Under the pieces are notes generated by a model that was given only the letters and a program-made list of their open reading frames with translations, ran no database searches and was not told where the DNA came from. From Schizochytrium sp. CCTCC M209059 (lineage: Eukaryota > Sar > Bigyra > Thraustochytrida > Thraustochytriidae): a DNA stretch of 64,000 nucleotides. Both the position numbers and the translations under genes were made by a program. This document shows positions 53,406 through 63,481 of this stretch, in pieces. The stretch is from assembly GCA_000818945.1 (NCBI GenBank), contig KN805380.1, forward strand, positions 513,112 to 577,111. Reading direction: 5' to 3'. Numbering within the stretch: the first letter of the stretch is position 1; every line of letters begins with the position of its first letter.

Positions 53406-55888
53406 ATGGGAGGAGAGATGAAAACAAGGGAGACTGACGACGAGGAGGACGGTGGCTGCGCGTGGACACAGAACGAGGAGAACGACAACAATGCCTGGAA
53501 CGCGCATGCAGGTTTGTATGGCGAGAGCCATAAGGTAAGTTCCGTGAACAACTGTGCGTGAGGATTTTGTCGAGCCAGTATTTCTTACGTGCATGTCGTA
53601 CGTGTTCACCTCTTCGAACGAACGAACGAATGAATGAATGAATGAATGAATGAATGAATGATGAATGGCTGGATCTCAATTGTCTGGGACAGACGGGTGA
53701 GCGCAACACTCGTAGTCTTTGGCCTGGTCTTTCAGCCGAAGTTTCAAGCGTAAAGCTTCATTCCAAAGTATCGCATGGGGACACGCGACAGTGGCATCTC
53801 GAGCAAAGTGCAAGTAGCCTAAGGCCGAGGCCAGAAAGCTCGTACGCGGCATACTCCCGGGGAAAGCCTAGCTTTCACGAAAACTCTGAGCGATGGCAAG
53901 AACACGAAGCTCTTGTTGCTGATCGGATCGATGGCATGCAGCGATCAAGACACCTTTTGCACCAGCAGCAGCAACAGCAACAACAGCAGCTGCAACAACA
54001 GCAACAGCATCGCAAAGATTTCGAGGAAAGACGGCGTCGTAGCTCCCGACCAGCGCTTACACACACGCCTTCGTTGCTGCTCCAAAAGCGCGACGAGCCA
54101 TGGACACGACTGGAAAATGACGAGTTCTCAAGTCGACCCTATACGAACGGGGGCCGCACGCAAAGCACGCGTGAGCGCGCACAGGCCCTCGTAGAAAGGA
54201 CAACGAGCGAGGACCTCTTGGCTATGCTAAATGAGCAGCGGCTCGACAATCTCGAAACGAAGACTCGCTTGACGCAAGAAATCAAGGCGAAACGCGACGA
54301 GCTCAAGAGGCGCGAAATGGAGCTGATCGATCACGAACAGGCCTTGCGACGGCAGCACGACCTACTACAAAAGGAACGCGAGGAGAATCAGGAGCGGCAG
54401 CGCCAGCTGGAAGGCGAACGGAAAAACCTTCAGACCAAAACCAAATATTTGACGCGCGAGATGGAAGCCATGCGCAAAACGGTCTCTCGCGGAGAAAAGG
54501 AAAAGTTTCGCGCAGAGGACAAACTGCGGCAGCAGATTCTTGAGAAGAACCAAAAGATTGGTCTGCTTGAGCGCGACATGGACCTCGTGCGCGGTCGACT
54601 CGAAATCGCCGAGGCAAAGGTCAAGACCGCTTCGCACACGGAGGCAGCACTACGGCAAACAAATTCGAGCATTGTCGTCGAACTCAAGACTGCACAACAC
54701 GAGCAAAGTCAATTACACAAACAGCTCGAGCGGGCTCGTGAACGGGAGGCGGAGCTCGAAGCTTCTTTGTCGAAAACACGCGAGGAACGCGATCGGGCTG
54801 AGGACCGCGCCGCGCGAGCGACACGAGCCGCGGATGATGCCAGTCGCCAGCTTGCGACGGAAAAATTGCGCGCTGCTGCATTTGAGGACGACTTGCGCAA
54901 GATGCAGGAACATACACTTATGTCAGCGCGGTCTGGCGAAAGCAGAAAACTACGCCTCGAGGACCAGAGCGCGCGTCGCGATGGCGAGGACGTTACCCTT
55001 GCGTCGGCGACTGCCATTGCCAACGTGCGGGGCCCGGGACGCCAAGAGTATTTGGAAATGCTTGCCGAAGTGAAACGGTGCCTCGAGGAGGTGCAAGCGT
55101 CGAAGCAAGCCAATCAGGTGCTCGAGCAGCGTGCACGGCGCGCAGAGGCGGAGCTTGCAGCGCTCAAGAGCGGAAGCGGAGACGAAGGAGAAAAAGATTT
55201 TCGCAAAGAAATGGATGGTTCTTCTTCGTTGTCATTAAAGGAATCGAACGCGCTGACCAAGGAAGCTACGCGTCTCCGCAGCGAATTGGAGCAGCGGGAA
55301 AAGACGCTCACACAAGCGGAGTGGGACCGCGTGGCCGCGGAGCAAGAGGCCGAGCAGGTACGAAGTGCACTGCAAGAGGCGCAAAGCGAATTAGAAGCGA
55401 CCTTGCGTCAGCTCAAAGATGTACAGCAGCGCGCGATGGAGTCGGACGAGCAGCTCGAAGTCGCACGAGATCTCGAGGCTGATTTGCAACAGAAGCTTGA
55501 GGAAGCAACATTTAAACTGGACGAGATGGAAGCGCAACAAGAAGCATCACGAGAAAAGGCAGCTTCTTATCGCGCGGACGAAGAGAGGCTTTTGCGCGAC
55601 GTGATTGGAGAAGTCACGCAATATCTGGGGGCAGCAAAACGACTCACAGCGCTCTTGGATGCATTCTTGGAAGGTGAGCAGCCGACGATGGATGTCTTGC
55701 TCGATGATGTGGATGGCGACACGGACGCGGGTGCTCGTTTTGCGGCTCTTTCTTCGTCTGAGCGCGTCGTGGTGCTTCGTGAATTGCAAACCGAACTTGC
55801 TGCGAGTCGAGACTCTGTCTTGCAGGTTCGCTCGCGAATCGCCGACAACTACGCGGAAAATCTAGGTAGCGATTGTAATGTGCAATAA
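53406..55888 (+). CDS. Long coiled-coil protein, two exons
   Basis: Exon 1 is 53406-53534, starting MGGEMKTRETDDEEDGG and ending GESHK; exon 2 is 53693-55888; 774 residues in total. Donor GTAAGT at 53535 and acceptor GGGACAG at 53692 are phase 0 and give SHK-TGERNTRSLWPG. The 158-bp intron contains a GAAC/GAAT tetranucleotide array (about 53617-53662), which argues against reading straight through it. After a Ser/Arg-rich N-terminal region and a poly-Gln tract (encoded at about 53959-54010), residues beyond 190 form an almost continuous heptad-type coiled coil rich in Glu, Arg, Lys and Gln, with an acidic C-terminus containing DDVDGDTDAG. No motor or enzyme domain. Plausibly a centrosomal, flagellar or cytoskeletal structural protein; unassigned. 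An AATAAA overlaps the stop codon (55884-55889). Confidence 0.72.
53617..53662. repeat. GAAC/GAAT tetranucleotide array in an intron
   Basis: Three GAAC units grade into about eight GAAT units and end GATGAATGG, within the intron of the coiled-coil gene. Length variation here would not alter the protein. Confidence 0.88.
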
Positions 55889-56066
55889 AGATAAAAAGGG
55901 TGACCTATCGACCTATCCACCGACCGCTCCCCCGACCGCTCGCCTGATCGACTGACCAATCATGTTACCTTTCCCTTTGGATCGGTTCTGTCAATCGTGG
56001 CTTGTCGATCTCGACCGGATATGACGAGGCAGGCTGGCAGTTCTCAATCGAATATTCATCGTCGTC

Positions 56067-57611
56067 ATGTATAGGGACCGTGCGATGCGAACGCGAACAC
56101 GAACGCAACCTCGCGGAGAGAGTATGACGATCTCGGCAATCGCCGTCGCTGCTGGGATCAGTCTGCTGGTCTTGGGGTCGGCGTTGCACGGCGCCAACGC
56201 AGCGTTGACCGGTGCTGGTGAGCTCGTCCTTGATGGCGTTGACGATGCAGCCGGCGCTTGGTTGCGCGCTGTCACGGACGACGCGGCAGGATCAGTCAGA
56301 CTCGTACGAGCGTCGGGCAAGGTCATGCAATGGGCACTCGATGCCGAAGATCTCGCAGATGCAGACAACGAAACGGCAAGCGGACCCGACATTGTGTGCT
56401 CCTCCATAGATGGGCTTGCGCAGATTCGAGGTGCGACACCACTCGACAGCGGACTTTTATCATCAAAAGCGGGGAGAACTTTATCGTCCGAGGACAATTT
56501 TGTTCTGGTTACCGACGGGAAAAGCGTGCAAATTGCGAACCTGAGTAGCTGCGCTGTGACAACCGCGGACAACCCAATTCTTAGCGAAAACCAGACGGCT
56601 CGTCTTGGTTTTGGAAATGCATCTCTCGGACCGATGGCAGTCATCGGTCCGAGCACGGTAGCGATATCCTCGAGTGGCGCTGTAGCCAATGATGTGGCTG
56701 CAGGGCTTTCTCTTGCGCGACGTGTCGCACTGGTCGATATGGATCATGGAAGTTTCGTCGGCCTCCTTCGCATCGACTTGACGGAAGACGGTCCGTGGAG
56801 TCTTGTGTCATCCGTCGCGAACAGTTCGCTCGGTATTTTGGAAAGCTACAGCTCAAGCTCGCAAAAGAACGTTAGTGATTCCTTTGCGCTTCGCTTCATC
56901 GCCGCGAACGCGACGGGGACAGCAGTGATATCAGCTAATACGATCGCATCATCGTTGACAACGCAGGAGGAGCTTGGAGCTGCTTTTGCTTCTTTGAATG
57001 CGAGCATGGCGACGCAAACGCTACCAACATCTGGGACCGGGGACCTTGCCTCCGGGACGCTAGGATTGTCGGGTCATGTGTCTGCTTCAGGTAATAATAA
57101 TACTGCAGAGCGATTGCTCGTTTTGCAACGTCGTGAAAAGGACTCTTATCTCTTTCTCTTTGAGAGTGCGGGAGAGGCATCCGTATCCAAGGCGCCCACA
57201 AGTTCTCCGGGCAATCCGGCGACGACCGCGCCAAGTGCAAAGCCCACGGCGAGCCCGACCTTTGCATCACCCACGAAACGACCGTCAACGCTCAATGTAC
57301 CAACCTTGCGCCCAACCAACGAGCCAAGTGCCGCGGCACCGGAAACCGCGTCGCCAACAGACGTTGAGCCCGCTCGGATTGGCGAGCACCTTTTCGGCAC
57401 AGTGATCGTAATTTCGAGTCTGACCTGCTGCTGCGGCGTTGGGCTGTTCTTCATTCGTCGTTTCCAGCGCGGTGGCCGGCATCATCATCAACAAGACGAT
57501 CATCTCGGCGACTTTGAAATGATTGACGAGCCCATGTTTGATTCTTTTTTGGAGGGCCAACATCGGTCTCGAGGTGCTTCGCACGCAGACGAGGAAGTTG
57601 CCGTGATTTGA
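56067..57611 (+). CDS. Secreted/type I membrane glycoprotein, unknown function
   Basis: A 514-residue open frame. The second ATG at 56124 (residue 20) gives the more likely start: MTISAIAVAAGISLLVLGSA is a typical signal peptide, with predicted cleavage after ANA. The lumenal or extracellular region has at least nine N-x-S/T sequons (NET, NLS, NQT, NAS, NSS, NVS, NAT, NNT). A Pro/Ser/Thr-rich stalk (about 377-435, SPTFASPTKRPST) precedes a TM segment (about 441-463, GTVIVISSLTCCCGVGLFFI) and an acidic cytosolic tail with HHH and FDSFLEG. No catalytic domain recognised. Likely a cell-surface or vesicle glycoprotein. It follows the coiled-coil gene in the same orientation, 178 bp downstream. 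Confidence 0.7.
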   Translation: MYRDRAMRTRTRTQPRGESMTISAIAVAAGISLLVLGSALHGANAALTGAGELVLDGVDDAAGAWLRAVTDDAAGSVRLVRASGKVMQWALDAEDLADADNETASGPDIVCSSIDGLAQIRGATPLDSGLLSSKAGRTLSSEDNFVLVTDGKSVQIANLSSCAVTTADNPILSENQTARLGFGNASLGPMAVIGPSTVAISSSGAVANDVAAGLSLARRVALVDMDHGSFVGLLRIDLTEDGPWSLVSSVANSSLGILESYSSSSQKNVSDSFALRFIAANATGTAVISANTIASSLTTQEELGAAFASLNASMATQTLPTSGTGDLASGTLGLSGHVSASGNNNTAERLLVLQRREKDSYLFLFESAGEASVSKAPTSSPGNPATTAPSAKPTASPTFASPTKRPSTLNVPTLRPTNEPSAAAPETASPTDVEPARIGEHLFGTVIVISSLTCCCGVGLFFIRRFQRGGRHHHQQDDHLGDFEMIDEPMFDSFLEGQHRSRGASHADEEVAVI

Positions 57612-57920
57612 CACCGAGATCGTATTTTACGTACAAGAGTTTTTCTTTTGGTTCACTTTTTTAAAGCATTGACGTGCAGTGTTCTTGGCGAGATTTCCAC
57701 GGTCGCCTTTGATATTCTTTTGTTTGTTTTTTGGGTGTCGTTTTCGTGTTTCCGTTCTAACTCACAAAGTCGGGAGATACCCCTTTCCATTTCGAGTAAA
57801 CCTTTCAATTTTTATTTCAAGAAATTACTATTATTTTTGGGGAGGGGGAATAGTGAGGGGAGGGGGGAAGGGGTTATCAGTAGGCCTTTTGTGCTGCAGG
57901 CAAGGAGCGCGACTGATATG

Positions 57921-57981
57921 ATGACGCCGCATCGCGGGGTTCAAGAAACTGAAAATAGAAAACCCGACAATGACGGCTCAT
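57921..57981 (-). other. Strong hairpin in the selenoprotein H 3' UTR
   Basis: Arms at 57921-57941 and 57961-57981 with a 19-nt loop. On minus-strand RNA the arms pair as AUGA/UCAU, GCCG/CGGC and a 12-bp block with one C-C mismatch and two G-U wobbles. On the plus strand those wobbles become C-A mismatches, so the fold favours minus RNA. Not a SECIS: no UGA/GA quartet faces across the stem. Confidence 0.6.
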
Positions 57982-57994
57982 GTGCCATTTCACG

Positions 57995-58097
57995 GTCAGC
58001 ACGCGAGCTGTTCGATGCACGCCCGAGGCCCTCTTCCCTCCTCTATTGAGAAGGGGTTGGGCTTATTGGGAATTTCTTTCTCGAGCGCGCACGTCAT
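57995..58097 (-). promoter_or_regulatory. Candidate SECIS element (selenocysteine insertion)
   Basis: On the minus strand AUGAC (starting 58097) is followed by a GUGCGCG stem, then about 14 nt after AUGA an AAA. Downstream lie a CCCUUCUC-AAUA-GAGGAGGG hairpin nested within AGCCC/GGGC, and finally CGCGUGC closing the first stem directly before UGACC (about 57998). AUGA facing UGAC across the base of a GC stem, with unpaired A residues above it, is the arrangement of eukaryotic SECIS elements. The core is about 95 nt, longer than usual, and the AA position is slightly off. A SECIS is required by the in-frame UGA; this is the best candidate I found by eye. Confidence 0.35.
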
Positions 58098-58232
58098 GAG
58101 TCTGCTTGCTTGCACTTTTAGCGGACTTTCCCTCTCCCTCCCTCTCACTCTCACTCAAAGTGAAGAGTCACGCTCATCATGGCGGAGGCGTGACGGGAAT
58201 TAAATGGCTAGGGTAAGAAGGGATATGAGATT

Positions 58233-58823
58233 CTAATTTTCCGTCAGCTTGGACTTGATGTCTGCGGCAAGCGCGTCGATATCGAGCTCGCGCAGGCGCT
58301 TAAAGGGACGGGGCATGGCAACGAGGGAAACAAGTGTTTCGCCGTTCAGCGTGACTTCGAAAGTCCCCTTGCGGGGCCGCGCCTCTTGAGGGTTGTAGAG
58401 CACCTTGGGAGCATTGGTGCCCATGCTCTCGCGGAGAGCATCGTCCAGTTTCTTGAAGCTGCGTTTGAAGACGCCTCAGGATTTACAAGCTTCAACCGAG
58501 ACCTCTGTCTCTGCCTCGGGCTGTGCATCCACTTGTTTCATGTCGACGGTCGCGACATCATCTTTGGCGAGCTTTTTCGAGTCCGTCTTTTCCTCGGACC
58601 CGCCTTCGGGGGTCTTGCGCTTGGCGGGTACCTTGGCCTTGGATTTGGTGGTGGAGGCCGCCTTCTTTGGTTTGGTCGTTTTCTCCTCAGCTTTCTTTGT
58701 CGTTGTCTTGGCCGCGGGAGCGGGCTTTTTGGCCTGTTGGACGGCCTCCGCCTTGGCCTTGGCCTCGGCCTCGGCCTCGCCGGGCCGTCTCCTTGCGCGC
58801 GTGCTCCTGCGCAGGCCCTCCAT
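58233..58823 (-). CDS. SELENOH: Selenoprotein H with in-frame UGA (selenocysteine)
   Basis: A 196-residue protein from ATG at 58823 to TAG at 58235-58233, reading through a TGA at 58478-58476 as selenocysteine (residue 116). The reading frame either side is one gene: EVSVEACKS, U, GVFKRSFKKLDDALRES, then APKVLYNPQEARPRKGTFEVTL, which matches the SelH pattern (VEHCKSU..., LNPEKPRRGSFEVTL). The redox motif is CKSU (CxxU). The N-terminal 110 residues are Lys/Ala/Pro/Glu-rich and basic (STRARRRPGE, KRKTPEGG), like the nuclear/DNA-binding tail of SelH. The protein is a thioredoxin-like nucleolar or nuclear oxidoreductase in animals. Without recoding the gene splits into a 115-residue and a 63-residue open frame. 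Divergent from leucyl-tRNA synthetase. Confidence 0.88.
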
Positions 58824-58949
58824 GGCGCTTTCCCTGCACGTTGCCTAACTGCGACCCCTCCTCTGCACGCCTTGCCTCGTAAAATACATAGTACGAAGAC
58901 CAGGAACGAGCGCAGAACTCGACCCAAAGTCTTGCCAGACGCGAGAAGA

Positions 58950-58990
<41 letters not shown>

Positions 58991-59435
58991 GCGTCGCGAG
59001 CACTGAAACCGATACGCCACCGCGCCGCGTACGCAACACGCCGAGAACTGCTCGCGCTCCCGACGAGTTGATGGACCTGGCAGGATTGAGATTGAGATTG
59101 AGATTAAGATTAGTCAAAGTCCCTAAAAAAGGAAGTTGGTTGGGACCCCAAAATTATACGCCTTCAAAAACAAGGTGAAGCAAAACCAAAAATCTGCGCA
59201 CGACCATCGATCTGGGTGGGCGGGCGCGCGGAGGACCGGTTTGCGCGAGGTGCAGGAGCGGGGCGCGAGCCACCGCCGGGAGGAAAAGGTCGCTGGCGTA
59301 GCTTGCGCGCTCGTGAGGAGCGGAGCGCGACACGCGGTCGTGCAAGCAAGGCGCGCGAAAAAGTCGTGGCCAGTAGCGCTTTGCGTGCAGGTTGCCAAGT
59401 GCTAAGATTCAGCTACGGTAAAGCGTAGGAGTTTC
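58824..59435. other. Divergent intergenic region with CTTG and GAGATT arrays
   Basis: About 610 bp between the SelH and leucyl-tRNA synthetase start codons. Contains a CTTG array at 58952-58990 and a GAGATT hexamer array at about 59088-59113. Both promoters are likely here; no core element is evident. Confidence 0.6.
58952..58990. repeat. CTTG/GCTT tetranucleotide array
   Basis: About ten GCTT units, the same unit as the 570-bp array at 3673-4242. Confidence 0.92.
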
Positions 59436-62400
59436 GTGGCAAGGAAGAGGCGAAAGATGTCGAGCGGAGAGGCCGCCGAGGCGGTGCCGCCGGCAGGCGC
59501 GTTCCCGCGTCGCGACCGCGTCCGCAAGCTCGAGAGCGAGATTCAGGCGCAATGGGAGGAACACCGGATTTTCGAGGCGGACGTGAACCCGGAAAAGAAA
59601 AAGTACATGGTCTCTTTTCCATACCCGTACTGCAATGCGCGCGCCCACATTGGTCATGCGTTCACGCTGTGCAAGGCTGATTTCGCGGCTGGGTACAAGA
59701 CGACGCAAGGCTACAATGTGGTGTGGCCGTTTGGCCTGCACGTGACGGGCTCGCCGATTCAGAGTGCGGCGTTCAAGCTCAAGGCTGAGATGGAAAAGTA
59801 CGGCGTGCCCGTTGTGGTGCCCGACGAGGACGAAAGTGCCGCGGCAGCCGCCGAGGCTGATGCCGAGGCTGCACCCGCCGATGTGTCCAAGTTCAAGGGC
59901 AAAAAGTCAAAGCTGACTGCCAAGACTGGCGGCAAGAGCAAGACGCAGTGGGACATTCTGGTCTTGTCCGGTGTCCCAGAGGAAGAGATCCCCAAGTTTG
60001 CCGATCCTCTGTACTGGTTGGACTACTTTCCCCGCCTGTACGAGCAGGATCTGAAGCTGCTTGGCACGCGCGTGGACTGGCGTCGCTCTTTCATCACGAC
60101 GTCTTTGAACCCATTCTACGATGCCTTTATCCGGTGGCAGTTTGTTCGTCTGAAGGAGGCAGGCAAGATTGACTTTGGACGTCGGCCGACGGTGTTTTCG
60201 CCTCTGGATAAGCAGGCATGCGCCGATCATGACCGCAGCAAGGGTGAGAACGTTGGTCCGCAGGAGTACATGCTGGTGAAGCTGCAGCTGCTGGAGGCGC
60301 CCGAGAGCGCGGTGTCGCGCATCCCGGAGCTGAGTGAGTCTATTGCCAAGGGCCATGTGTTTATGGTTGCAGCGACGCTGCGTCCCGAGACCATGTACGG
60401 GCAGACGAACTGCTACGTGCTGCCCAGTGGCGAGTACGGCGTGTACGAGTTTGACGTACAGCACACGCCCAAGTCGGCGGAGCGCACGCGTCAGGTGCTC
60501 ATTTGCGCTGCACGCGCCGCGCGGAACATGTCTTACCAGGATGCCTTTGTGGAGCCTGGTTCGCAGGGTCAGCTGAAGCAGCTCGGCACGATTTCTGGCA
60601 AGGAGCTCGTGGGCGTGCCCGTCAAGGCGCCCAAGGCCAAGTACGAGCGTGTGTACGCTCTCCCTCTGCTGTCGATCTCCATGACCAAGGGCACGGGTAT
60701 CGTGACGTCGGTACCTTCGGACTCGGCGGACGATTACGCGGCGCTGCGTGACTGGAAGACGGACGAGAAGCTGCGGGCCAAGCACGGCGTGACGGAGGAA
60801 ATGGTCGCACCCTTTGAGCTGGTCCCAGTGATCAACATTCCGGGCCTGGGTGATCGCGCTGCAGAGACAATGGTGCTCAAACTCAAGATCAAGTCTCAGC
60901 ACGACGAGAAGAAGCTCAAGGAGGCCAAGGCCGAGACGTACAAGCGCGGCTTCTACGAGGGCATTATGATTGCCGGAAAGGAGGACGGCGTCGAGGGCAT
61001 GAAGGTGAGCGAGGCCAAGGATGTCGTCAAGGCCAAGATGTGCGAGGACGGCGAGGCGATCGTGTACTTTGAGCCCGAGAGCGAGGTTGTTAGCCGCTCG
61101 GGCGATGAGTGCGTTGTCGCCCATTTGGACCAGTGGTTCCTCAAGTACGGCGAGGAGGAGTGGCGCGAAAAGGTCAAGGACTACGTTCGTGACCCAAAGA
61201 ACTTTGAGACGTTTACGGACAGCACGCGCAAGGCTTTCATGGACACGCTTGACTGGCTGGAGGAGTGGGCTTGCTCACGTTCGTTTGGCCTGGGCACGCT
61301 TGTTCCTTGGGACGAGCAGTTTGTCATTGAGTCTCTGTCGGACTCTACTATTTACATGGCGTACTACACGATTTGCCACTTGCTGCAGGGCCGCAAGGAC
61401 GCGGATGACTACACGGGCGACCGCGGCAATGGCTCGCCGCTGGGCATCAAGCCTGAGCAGCTCACGCCTGCTGTCTTTGACTACATTTTCCTGGGTAACC
61501 CGTACCCTGAGGACTGTGGTATTGAGGAGCACAAGCTCAAGGTGCTGCGCGAGAGCTTTGAGTACTGGTACCCGCTGGACCTGCGTGTTTCGGGCCGTGA
61601 CTTGATTCGCAACCACTTGACCATGTCGCTGTACACGCACGCGGCGATTTGGCCTGACCGTGAGGATCTGTGGCCGCAAGCCTTTTCTTGCAACGGTACG
61701 TTTACAGCGTGAGGGAGGGAAGGAAAGGAAAGGAGAGGAACGAGGAAACGGAAGGAAAAAGTAGAAAAGAGTGGCCATGAGAAAAGAGAAAGAGAGAGAG
61801 AGAGAGAGGCAAGTGGCGTTTTGGCATTGCTTTCAAACCCGCGCGTGCTATTTTCTTGATTGAAAATGACTCGACATGCACCTTCATTTTACGTTGCAGT
61901 TTCTGGTGCCTTTTGGCGCTGGTGGCTATGACGGCGGAGGTGGCCAGCATCCGATCGTCGGGTTTTCTGACACCTGGATATTTTGGACGCGGGCTTTTGA
62001 TGGCCCTCTGCGGTGGGCGACGTGAGGTTTTTTGGCCTGTGTCACTACTGCAGAGGCTGCCATAAATGGACAAAGGGCATCATAGTACGCATCGCGGTCG
62101 CGGCAAACGCCGTGTGGTCCGTCCGCTTTGTGTCTCCAATGGCTCAAACAACTTGAAATATTGTGTATTTGTGTGGGTGTCATGTGACCCCGGCGCGGAA
62201 ACGTGAGGCGAGTCGAGGGGAAGGGCGGGGTCGAGGTGCAGAATCAGTTGAGATCGAATGATGACAGGAAAACTGACACCGGAAAATTCTACGCTACGGT
62301 TTATGCCATGCTTGTCCTTGTTAATTGCTTAATTGGCTTGCTTTCACGGACACACAGGTTTTGTGCAGGTGGAGAACGAGAAGATGTCCAAGTCAAAGGG

Positions 62401-63481
62401 CAACTTTTTCACGATCCAAGAGTCGGTGGCCGGGCATCGTTCCTTCGAGCAGAGCGGCAAGAAGATTGTTGTTGGCTGGACTGCCGACGCGACACGTCTC
62501 GCCCTCGCAGCAGCAGGCGATTCGCTGGATGACGCGAACTTTTCCTGCGAAGTCGCGGACAAGTCGATCCTGCGCCTGACCACTGAGCTGGACTGGGCCG
62601 AGGAGGTGCTCGCGGAGAAGGCGCAAGCCGAGATGCGCGACGCGAGCGCGGAAGAGTACAACTTTTTCGAGCGGGCGTTCAATGCGCAGATGAACCTGGC
62701 CGTGGAGGAGTGCCAGGTCGCGTACGAGGCGATGCGGTACCGCGACGTTGTCAAGACTGGCTTTTACGAGTTTCTCGGGTTCCGGGACGCGTACCGTGAC
62801 GCGTGCGCGCGGCAGAACCAGCCCCTGCACCGTGGTCTGGTGCGCAAGTTCCTGGAGACGTTGGCTGTGATTATGGCCCCGGTGTGCCCTCACTTTTGCG
62901 AGAAGATTTGGCGCGATTACCTGGGCAAGTCCACCTTTGTGGTCAAGGAGCTGTGGCCGGCCGTGGAGAAGCCGGACGTTGGATTTGTGCGTAGCGTCGA
63001 GTACATGGGCAGCACGATCCGCAATGTGCGCGTCAAGGCAGAGAAGGAAGTGAAGCAGCGCAAGAAGAAGAATGCGGCCAACGCCGACGAGCCGATTCGC
63101 AAGGTGCAGATTATCATCAACGACAAGTACCCCGCGTACCAGGAGGCAGTGTTTAAGTTCTTGGCGTCCAAGTATGATGCTGAGACGCGCAGCTTCCCGG
63201 ATGACATCATGAAGCAGCTCAAGGATGCGTGCAAGACGGATGATCTTCTCAAGAAGAACATGAAGGACGTGATGAAGACTGCCGCGCAGACCATGATGAG
63301 CGCGCAGGAGCTCGGTCCCCAGGCGCTCGAGCTTAGCGTCCCTTACGACCAGCGCGCCGTGCTGGAGGAGAACCGCGAGTATGTGACCTCTGCCATGGAC
63401 ATGGACGAGTTCGAGATTGTGGCCGCGGAGGAGAACGACGCTGCGTGCTCGCCGGGCAACCCTCGTTTCGTCTTTCCCTAA
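59436..63481 (+). CDS. Cytosolic leucyl-tRNA synthetase, two exons
   Basis: Exon 1 is 59436-61695 and exon 2 is 62358-63481; 1127 residues. Splice: donor GTACGT at 61696, acceptor ACACAG at 62357, joining SCNG to FVQVENEKMSKSKGNF. Class I signatures: HIGH at 71-74 (ARAHIGHAFTL) and KMSKS at 762-766. The eukaryotic/archaeal-type CP1 editing insert should span about residues 270-540 (VFMVAATLRPETMYGQTNCY is visible). The C-terminal domain contains repeated basic and coiled segments. A second in-frame ATG at 59457 (MSSGEAAEA) is also possible. The enzyme charges tRNA-Leu with leucine in the cytosol; no targeting presequence is visible. The intron interrupts the catalytic core just before KMSKS. 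Confidence 0.9.
61696..62357 (+). other. 662-bp intron of leucyl-tRNA synthetase
   Basis: Several times longer than the 94-158-bp introns seen elsewhere in the window. Contains a (GA)n run at about 61785-61808 and no supported gene. GT-AG ends: GTACGT and ACACAG. Confidence 0.8.

Larger units (their letters stand above)
57612..58232. other. Convergent 3' region with structured RNA candidates
   Basis: Between the glycoprotein stop (+) and the selenoprotein H stop (-). On the minus strand it is the likely 3' UTR of selenoprotein H, where a SECIS element would have to sit. It contains a strong hairpin (57921-57981) and a SECIS-like fold (57995-58097). T-rich (plus strand) near 57640-57750. Confidence 0.55.

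Noticed and set aside
57921..57981. Hairpin considered as the SECIS itself
   Set aside because: The UGA/GA quartet and apical AA are missing; the fold with AUGA and UGAC at 57995-58097 fits better.
58233..58424. Separate 63-residue gene downstream of SelH's TGA
   Set aside because: It is in frame with the SelH N-terminal part and carries its C-terminal half.
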